A stretch of 6,050 nucleotides of DNA from assembly GCA_026990615.1 (NCBI GenBank), contig JALXDB010000246.1, positions 1 through 6,050 of the forward strand, written 5' to 3'. The notes below the pieces were generated by a model, which worked only from the letters and a program-made list of their open reading frames with translations, was not told the DNA's origin and ran no database searches. The DNA comes from Spirochaetota bacterium. Lineage in GTDB: Bacteria > Spirochaetota > B62-G9. Shown here piece after piece: positions 1 to 4,904 of the stretch; within the stretch, counting starts at the first letter, position 1, and every line of letters starts with the position of its first letter. The translations under genes and the position numbers were made by a program.

Positions 1-1
1 C

Positions 2-67
2 GATAGAATATACAGTGGTCAGCTGGAAAAAATCTTTCGTAAGCTGAATATGGGTAGTATACTATAG
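2..67 (+). CDS. Partial 3' end of an upstream gene (product unknown)
   Basis: The frame beginning at base 2 is open from the window edge to a TAG at 65-67 and encodes about 21 residues, ending in FRKLNMGSIL. The tail is basic and amphipathic and too short to assign. The frame at base 3 is also open, to a TGA at 45-47, so the choice is not certain. I prefer this one because its stop lies 27 bases before the next start, a normal operon spacing. If correct, lpxD is not the first gene of its transcription unit. A perfect 10-base palindrome, TAGTATACTA, lies at 55-64 over the end of this frame and contains a -10-like TATACT (58-63) without a good -35, so a weak internal promoter for lpxD is possible. 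Confidence 0.4.
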   Translation, partial: DRIYSGQLEKIFRKLNMGSIL

Positions 68-94
68 AAAATATTAAAAATCGAGAGCTGAAAG

Positions 95-1129
95 ATGTAC
101 AAACTCAAGGATATTGCATCAAGAATAGAAGGAGAAGTTTACGGTAATGGAGACAAAGAGGTCTCGGATTTAACCACACCGGAAGATATCAGGAATGGCA
201 GCATAGCCTTCATAAAAGACAAAAAGGTCTTTAATTCTTTAAAGGGTAAAAATTACGATGCCTCGCTGGTTGTCCCTTTTAAACCCAACCCGGCAGATGA
301 AAGAAGCAATAATTTTGATTACATAGTAGTTGATCCGGCTTCGAAAGACAGGGCATTCATAAAGCTGCTTGAGATGTTTGCCGATGAGGATGATACTATT
401 ACGGGTATGTCGCCATCTGCTCTTATTGAGGATAAAAGCCTTATACACGATACAGCATCTGTAGGTGCGAATACAGTGGTAAAGAAGAACGTAAAGATCG
501 GAAAAAATTCCTCGATCGGTGAAAACTGCTATATTGGAAAAAACACAGTCATTGGGGACAATTGCAGGATATATCCGGGTGTAAAGATATATCCCAACAC
601 TATTATTGGTGATAACGTCATCATCCATAGCGGTGTTGTTATCGGAAGCGATGGATTCGGTTATTCCCAGATTGATGGATTGAACGTAAAAATTCCCCAG
701 ATTGGAGGAGTCCATATCGAGGACAATGTTGAAATAGGAGCAAATACAACTGTTGATAGAGCTACTATTGGCTATACAAGAATAGGGGAAAACACAAAGA
801 TAGACAACCTTGTCCATATCGGGCACAATGTAACTATTGGGAAAAACTGTATAATCTGCGCTATGTGTGGTATATCCGGCAGTGTTAAGATTGGCAACAA
901 TGTGATAATTGCCGGGGCTGTTGGGCTTAAAGACCATATAGAGATAGAAGATAATGTATATATAGGTGCCAAAGCGGGGGTTATGGAGAGGAGGGTGAGG
1001 AAGGGTTCGAGGCTTCTCGGTATCCCGGCTATTGATTTTAGATCTGAAATGGAATTTATAGCTTTAAAACCAAAGATTAAAGATATGTACAGGGATATTA
1101 AAGCTATAAAGAAAAAACTGGGTTTATAG
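95..1129 (+). CDS. lpxD: LpxD, UDP-3-O-(3-hydroxyacyl)glucosamine N-acyltransferase
   Basis: LpxD transfers a 3-hydroxyacyl chain from acyl carrier protein to the 2-amino group of UDP-3-O-acylglucosamine, the third step of lipid A synthesis, in the cytoplasm. The 344-residue length matches the family (E. coli 341). Residues 1 to about 100 form the N-terminal uridine-binding domain. From about 110 to 295 there are tandem hexapeptide repeats of the left-handed beta-helix kind ([IV]GxNxxI). Residues 315-344 look like the C-terminal helix. Family landmarks are GSDGFGY (184-190), [12 protein letters not shown] (215-226) and HIGHNVTIG (241-249), where His244 corresponds to the catalytic histidine in AHNV of the E. 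coli enzyme. The ATG start gives the expected short N-terminus, and a GAGAG sequence at 83-87 is a fair ribosome binding site. lpxA and fabZ, frequent partners, are not downstream: a convergent gap follows. Confidence 0.96.
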   Translation: MYKLKDIASRIEGEVYGNGDKEVSDLTTPEDIRNGSIAFIKDKKVFNSLKGKNYDASLVVPFKPNPADERSNNFDYIVVDPASKDRAFIKLLEMFADEDDTITGMSPSALIEDKSLIHDTASVGANTVVKKNVKIGKNSSIGENCYIGKNTVIGDNCRIYPGVKIYPNTIIGDNVIIHSGVVIGSDGFGYSQIDGLNVKIPQIGGVHIEDNVEIGANTTVDRATIGYTRIGENTKIDNLVHIGHNVTIGKNCIICAMCGISGSVKIGNNVIIAGAVGLKDHIEIEDNVYIGAKAGVMERRVRKGSRLLGIPAIDFRSEMEFIALKPKIKDMYRDIKAIKKKLGL

Positions 1130-1595
1130 TAAGATCAATATAAAGTTTTCTATTTTAATTTAAAAAAATGTTGTGTTTAAAATACAATAAAAATGGCATG
1201 TTCTATTTATACCAAAAACTCTGATTTCGCCCTAGTATTTTTTAGTAACTTTTGTTAAAAGATGTGAGGTGTGAAACGCCAGAATATTAGAAAACATTTT
1301 TAACAGATATTTGTTTTGCCTGCCTGAAAATGGGCACTATCCATAACCATCAATTATTCAAAATCTTCGGGTGCTTATTTAAATAAACCACATATACCGG
1401 ATGCATTTTTAAAGGAGATTTTGAAAAAGGTATGCACTTTAACCGGGGTGGTCCTTTCACCGGGCTGGTATTATAAAAAATCTTTTCGTATACTTAATTA
1501 AAACCCTTGAGGTTATAAAGCAGGTAGTATAGCTTACAGAATATAACCCTTTTGGACAATTATGCCCGGTCTTGTAGTGCCAATTCGGCAAATAT
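1130..1595. other. 466-base gap between convergent genes, no supportable gene
   Basis: lpxD and the radical SAM gene end facing this gap, so only terminators would be expected, yet it is far longer than needed. I find no GC-rich hairpin with a T-tract for either gene. The best minus-strand candidate is a weak AACC-TCAAG-GGTT stem at 1502-1514 running into TTAATT. A plus-strand frame at 1328-1501 stays open for 57 codons with no ATG or GTG start. Its only likely initiation point is TTG at 1421, three bases after AAAGGAG (1411-1417), giving 26 residues ending YYKKSFRILN. Codons on both strands are otherwise interrupted by stops. It could be a decayed gene or element, a non-coding RNA, or simply non-functional sequence; nothing here decides among these. 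Confidence 0.6.
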
Positions 1596-2516
1596 TTAGT
1601 AAGAAGAAAAGGGCTGTATCCAGCCGTTCTTTAACCCGTATTTATCCAGCAGCCCAACGGCATAATCGTACTCCTCTTTTGTAAGCCTCCTTGAGATTTC
1701 GGGAATCTCTGGAGCCCTGTATGCTGGAAAATACTGGCTCATTAAGCTTATATAAATATTCTTTGAAAGACTCGATATAAACTCGAGAACAGTTTCTGTG
1801 TTTGCGATGTTTTCAGGTAGTACGAGGTGTCTTATGAGCAGTCCGCGTTTTGCTATTCCATTTCTGTCGATTACCAGGTTCCCTACCTGGCGGAACATCT
1901 CCTCTATTGCTCTTCTGTTTATACCTACGTAGTCTGGTACCCCAGAGTACCTTTTTGCCATTTCATCCGACCCGTATTTCATATCAGGCATGTATATGTC
2001 AACGATGCCGTCGATAATCTTGAGTACTTCTACCCTTTCATACCCTCCGCTGTTGTAAACGATCGGAATATTCAACCCCATTTCAACTGCTATTGACAGG
2101 GCCTCCACCATCTGGGGTACAAAGTGAGTCGGTGTGACAAAATTGATGTTGTGAGCTCCCTTTCTCTGAAGTATTATCATATACTCTGCAAGCTTTCTGA
2201 TCGACACCTCATTGCCGTTTACATACTGGCTTATTGGATAGTTCTGGCAGAATACACACCTCATGGGGCATCCGCTGAAAAAGATAGTGCCTGATCCCCT
2301 GAATCCGGATATTGGGGGTTCTTCACCAAAATGTAGATTATAGCTTGCGACCTTCGGTAGGTAACCTGTCCTGCAGAATCCCCTGTCAGAAGTGAACCTG
2401 TCTATTCTACATTCCCTCGGGCATGTCCTGCAGGGTTTTAAAAGAGATTTGAGCCCTTTAATTATAGGCCCGAAATCTTTTATGTTCAGATATGAAGGAT
2501 ACTTCCTTTTTTCCAT
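1596..2516 (-). CDS. PflX-type radical SAM protein (pyruvate formate-lyase activase-like)
   Basis: This 306-residue protein belongs to the radical SAM superfamily. The [4Fe-4S] motif is GCPMRCVFCQN, with Cys83, Cys87 and Cys90 in the canonical CxxxCxxC spacing. YNSGGYE (154-160) matches the glycine-rich SAM-binding motif, and DIYMPDMKY (173-181) is a conserved strand of the PflX (COG1313-like) group. A second cysteine set precedes the core: Cys29, Cys32, Cys36 and Cys48 (CRTCPRECRIDR, then GFCRTG), typical of this group and perhaps a further metal site. The family is named after pyruvate formate-lyase activating enzyme, but its substrate is generally unproven and no glycyl radical enzyme is nearby. 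The ATG start lacks a visible Shine-Dalgarno sequence. The gene lies 141 bases downstream of the exported protein gene on the same strand. The family call is firm; the function is not. Confidence 0.88.
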   Translation of the reverse strand: MEKRKYPSYLNIKDFGPIIKGLKSLLKPCRTCPRECRIDRFTSDRGFCRTGYLPKVASYNLHFGEEPPISGFRGSGTIFFSGCPMRCVFCQNYPISQYVNGNEVSIRKLAEYMIILQRKGAHNINFVTPTHFVPQMVEALSIAVEMGLNIPIVYNSGGYERVEVLKIIDGIVDIYMPDMKYGSDEMAKRYSGVPDYVGINRRAIEEMFRQVGNLVIDRNGIAKRGLLIRHLVLPENIANTETVLEFISSLSKNIYISLMSQYFPAYRAPEIPEISRRLTKEEYDYAVGLLDKYGLKNGWIQPFSSY

Positions 2517-2522
2517 ACAAAT

Positions 2523-2551
2523 AATTTAATAATTTACGCGAAAACAGTCAC
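2523..2551 (-). promoter_or_regulatory. Candidate sigma70-like promoter before the radical SAM gene
   Basis: Read on the minus strand, GTGACT (2551-2546) is followed after exactly 17 bases by TAAATT (2528-2523), each matching four of six consensus positions. Initiation about seven bases later would fall at or beside the ATG at 2516, which would give a leaderless messenger and fit the absence of a Shine-Dalgarno sequence. An 8-base palindrome CACGCGTG (2549-2556) overlaps the -35 box, and ACGCG/CGCGT arms (2536-2540, 2551-2555) bracket the spacer, so a repressor site is conceivable. The match is moderate and could be chance in AT-rich DNA. Confidence 0.33.
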
Positions 2552-2586
2552 GCGTGCGGATTGAATTGGTAGATTTAGTCGAATCA

Positions 2587-2601
2587 ATTCCAACTTGGAA
2601 T
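2587..2601. repeat. 15-base perfect palindrome, ATTCCAACTTGGAAT
   Basis: Two perfect 7-base arms, ATTCCAA and TTGGAAT, flank a single central C. With a one-base centre it is a poor RNA hairpin but a plausible site for a dimeric DNA-binding protein. It sits about 70 bases upstream of the radical SAM start. Just beside it, GAATTG (2563-2568) and CAATTC (2585-2590) form another inverted pair with a 16-base loop. No regulator gene is visible in the window. Confidence 0.35.
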
Positions 2602-2657
2602 AATTATGTGGTAGATTCTGTTTGGGTAAAGGTGAGTGAAGCCCGGTTCTGCTCGAT

Positions 2658-3278
2658 CTACTGCCCTCCGTTTTTTTTCTCCACATAGCTCTGCAAAAGT
2701 ACAAGCCTTTTGTCGATAGTATCAATTCTTGTTAAAATGACGGGCTCGAGGTTCAGCGTTCCGTTTTTAACGCTGTAGAGCTCATCTTCCCATTTATCAA
2801 GATTTATCCTGCAGGGAATTTTATTCAGCTGAGGTATATATTTTTTTGCCTCCTTCCAGTATATCAATGCCCTGTTGTAGAAAAACTTTGACAATTTGAA
2901 GCTATCAATAAGGTCTTCTGCATATCTATAGTTGAAAAAATAAAGATGTTCCTTATCAAATCTGTGTGCAAGCTTCATATAACTGTCAACGATAAGCAGG
3001 GTTACATGGAACTTGAAGAGCAGTTTATAACGCCTGAACTCGCATTCAGATGTAATTTTTGCAAGGCTTCGCACAGGATTGTCGAAGGGGGCTTTCAGTG
3101 CCCACTGCATAAACCTTATATTTCTCAGAAGGTTAGGATTATCGTAGTAAAGATTCATCACATAGAGATAGAACTCTTCGGCATAGTAAAGTTTTCGCGC
3201 TTCTGTATTAGGGGGAGTTAATAGGGTTAATCCCATTATTGAAAGGGCTATCAGTGTGATTGCAAAAAGTTTTTTCAT
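2658..3278 (-). CDS. Exported helical protein of unknown function
   Basis: I do not recognise this 206-residue protein. Residues 1-27 form a Sec signal peptide: MKK, a hydrophobic stretch (about 4-20), then NTEA, with likely cleavage after Ala27. There is no lipobox cysteine, so it is probably periplasmic. The mature part is rich in Tyr, Phe, Leu and Lys and looks entirely helical, with paired segments around 31-62, 83-106, 111-147 and 182-202. A phrase such as FNYRYAEDLIDSFKLSKFFY (114-133) recalls tetratricopeptide-type helical hairpins, but I cannot confirm a repeat. Two cysteines remain after cleavage (79, 156) and could form a disulfide. The ATG has no Shine-Dalgarno sequence, only a run of A. 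Near the 3' end an A8 tract (minus strand, 2678-2671) is slippage-prone. It is divergent from guaB and upstream of the radical SAM gene. Confidence 0.8.
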   Translation of the reverse strand: MKKLFAITLIALSIMGLTLLTPPNTEARKLYYAEEFYLYVMNLYYDNPNLLRNIRFMQWALKAPFDNPVRSLAKITSECEFRRYKLLFKFHVTLLIVDSYMKLAHRFDKEHLYFFNYRYAEDLIDSFKLSKFFYNRALIYWKEAKKYIPQLNKIPCRINLDKWEDELYSVKNGTLNLEPVILTRIDTIDKRLVLLQSYVEKKNGGQ

Positions 3279-3373
3279 TTTTTTTAGATTTGTGTTATTT
3301 GGCCGATCTTTAATTACTTAAATAATACAGCCGTCTCAATTACAGTTTCGTCATCAACGACGGTAATCTTGAA

Positions 3374-3402
3374 TTGACCTATTAGTTTTATAGTAGTATT
3401 AT
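3374..3402 (+). promoter_or_regulatory. Sigma70-type promoter of guaB
   Basis: TTGACC (3374-3379, five of six consensus bases) is followed after 17 bases by TATTAT (3397-3402, five of six). A perfect TATAAT overlaps at 3400-3405 but would give a 20-base spacer, so the first hexamer is preferred. Transcription would start near 3409-3411, leaving an untranslated leader of roughly 37-39 bases before the TTG start. Confidence 0.62.
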
Positions 3403-3437
3403 AATTAGCAATATTAGTTTTAATAAATATGTAAAGT

Positions 3438-3441
3438 GGAG
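3438..3441 (+). promoter_or_regulatory. Ribosome binding site deciding the guaB start
   Basis: GGAG, continuing as GGAGAGAG to 3445, lies six bases before a TTG at 3448, an ideal distance. The in-frame GTG at 3436 overlaps this same sequence and has no purine-rich site upstream (the preceding bases are AATAAATATGTAAA). This favours TTG as the start. Confidence 0.6.
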
Positions 3442-3447
3442 AGAGTT

Positions 3448-4902
3448 TTGATTGAGGATAATATAGGTTTGACCTTCGATGATGTGCTCCTGCTGCCTCA
3501 GTACTCCGAGATTACGCCTGGTGAAACGGACCTGCGGGTAAAGTTAAACAGACTCTCTTTAAATATTCCTATTATATCTGCTGCTATGGATACGGTTTCT
3601 GAATACCGCATGGGGATAGCCCTCGCAAGGGAAGGCGGATTTGCAGTTATTCATAGAAATCTGTCTATTGAAAGGCAGGCTTCCGAGGTTGAAAAGGTTA
3701 AAAGATCGCAGAGCGGTATGATAATAGATCCTGTAACGCTACCACCGGATGCACCTGTAAGCAAAGCCCTTGAAATAATGCAGAACTTCAGAATATCCGG
3801 GATTCCAATTACGGAAAATGGAAAACTGGTGGGGATACTCACAAACAGGGATTTAAGATTTACCACCGACTTTAATCAGCCTGTAAGCAAATTAATGACC
3901 AGAGAGAAGCTGATCACCGCATCCGAAGGAACAACTTTAGAAAACGCAAAATCAATTCTTCAGAAGTACAAAATAGAAAAGCTCCCGATTGTCGACGAAA
4001 ACAATGTTTTGATCGGGTTAATTACTATCAAGGATATTCAAAAGGCGATACAGTTCCCAAACTCTGCACTAGATGAGAAGAAAAGGCTTATAGTCGCCGC
4101 TGCGGTGGGGACAGGACCAGATGTTTACGACAGGGTTGAAGCGCTGATAAAAGCAAAAGTAGATGCGATTGTTGTTGATACCGCCCATGCCCATACAAAG
4201 AAGGTCTTAGGCGTAATAAGAGGACTCAAAAGTACCTACAAGGATATTTTAATAATAGGCGGCAATGTTGGAACAAAAGAGGGTGCGGAGGCTCTCATAG
4301 ATGCAGGTGCCGATATAATAAAGGTTGGAATAGGCCCCGGGTCAATATGTACAACAAGAATAGTTGCAGGGGTGGGTGTTCCCCAGCTAACAGCCATAAT
4401 GGAGTGCTACAGTGTAACAAAAAAATACGGTGTACCCCTTATTGCTGACGGAGGAATAAGATACTCCGGAGATATTGTAAAGGCTATGGCAGCCGGAGCA
4501 GATGCAGTGATGATTGGAAGCATATTTGCCGGTACAGACGAGAGCCCCGGCGAGAAGGTTATCTACAAAGGCAGGGCGTTTAAAGAGTACAGGGGCATGG
4601 GATCTGAGGGTGCTATGAAAGAAGGTTCGTCAGATAGATACTTTCAGGAGGGGCAGGGTAAGTTTGTCCCGGAAGGTGTAGAGGGTCTTGTTCCTTACAA
4701 AGGCAGCGTACGGGATATAGTATTTCAGCTTGTTGGCGGTATCAGATCTGGAATGGGATATGTGGGAGCCAGAAATCTAAAAGAGCTGAAAGAGAGAGCT
4801 AAATTCATTAGAATCAGTTTTTCAGCCCTGAAAGAGAGCCATGTGCATGATATTCAGATTACAAAACAGCCTCCAAATTACTTTACCACAGACTATGAAT
4901 AG
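3448..4902 (+). CDS. guaB: GuaB, inosine-5'-monophosphate dehydrogenase
   Basis: GuaB oxidises IMP to XMP with NAD+, the committed step of guanine nucleotide synthesis, as a cytoplasmic tetramer. Counting from the TTG start (484 residues), the barrel begins at [10 protein letters not shown] (8-17) and is interrupted by a Bateman module of two CBS domains (about 93-137 and 146-201). It resumes with GGNVGT (271-276), the potassium and substrate loop [11 protein letters not shown] (294-304) with catalytic Cys301, and ADGGIR (333-338). The flap follows: [10 protein letters not shown] (381-390) and the catalytic Arg-Tyr pair in SDRYFQ (395-400). The C-terminus, [17 protein letters not shown], is typical. 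An upstream GTG at 3436 would add four residues, but the ribosome binding site favours TTG; both N-termini fit homologues. The gene is complete, with no anomalous residue, and probably monocistronic. guaA is not in the window. Confidence 0.97.
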   Translation: MIEDNIGLTFDDVLLLPQYSEITPGETDLRVKLNRLSLNIPIISAAMDTVSEYRMGIALAREGGFAVIHRNLSIERQASEVEKVKRSQSGMIIDPVTLPPDAPVSKALEIMQNFRISGIPITENGKLVGILTNRDLRFTTDFNQPVSKLMTREKLITASEGTTLENAKSILQKYKIEKLPIVDENNVLIGLITIKDIQKAIQFPNSALDEKKRLIVAAAVGTGPDVYDRVEALIKAKVDAIVVDTAHAHTKKVLGVIRGLKSTYKDILIIGGNVGTKEGAEALIDAGADIIKVGIGPGSICTTRIVAGVGVPQLTAIMECYSVTKKYGVPLIADGGIRYSGDIVKAMAAGADAVMIGSIFAGTDESPGEKVIYKGRAFKEYRGMGSEGAMKEGSSDRYFQEGQGKFVPEGVEGLVPYKGSVRDIVFQLVGGIRSGMGYVGARNLKELKERAKFIRISFSALKESHVHDIQITKQPPNYFTTDYE

Positions 4903-4904
4903 TT

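Larger units (their letters stand above)
3279..3447. promoter_or_regulatory. Divergent intergenic region between the exported protein gene and guaB
   Basis: This 169-base AT-rich stretch must hold the start signals of both flanking genes. The guaB side has a clear promoter, listed separately. For the minus-strand gene the best -10 candidate is TATTAT at 3327-3322 (minus strand), about 44 bases from its ATG, but no matching -35 is found at 16-18 bases. I see no purine riboswitch core, no long inverted repeat resembling an operator, and no RNA gene. Confidence 0.5.

Noticed and set aside
239..937. Long minus-strand open frame (232 codons) inside lpxD
   Set aside because: It lies wholly antisense to a clear LpxD. 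The hexapeptide repeat codons leave the opposite strand open, and the translation shows no recognisable domain.
1329..1585. Inverted pair AATGGGCACTA (1329-1339) and TAGTGCCAATT (1575-1585) as ends of a small mobile element
   Set aside because: An 11-base pair with one mismatch is expected about once by chance in a region this size, no target duplication flanks it, and no transposase fragment is evident.
1612..1625. GGCTG-GATA-CAGCC hairpin with T-rich sequence after it, as a minus-strand terminator
   Set aside because: It lies within the last codons of the radical SAM gene (GWIQP, a conserved C-terminal motif), the stem is only five pairs, and the following CTTTTCTTCTT is an interrupted T-tract.
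1827..2096. Plus-strand open frame antisense to the radical SAM gene
   Set aside because: Wholly inside a well-supported gene, with no ribosome binding site or recognisable domain.
2946..3221. Plus-strand open frame (91 codons) antisense to the exported protein gene
   Set aside because: The minus-strand frame has a clean signal peptide and coherent helical composition; this frame has neither and no ribosome binding site.
3409..3447. Purine riboswitch or attenuator in the guaB leader
   Set aside because: The predicted leader is only about 37-39 bases, AT-rich and without paired stems; too short for a known purine riboswitch.
3651..3866. Minus-strand open frame antisense to the first CBS domain of guaB
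   Set aside because: Opposite strand of a highly conserved enzyme, with no independent support.
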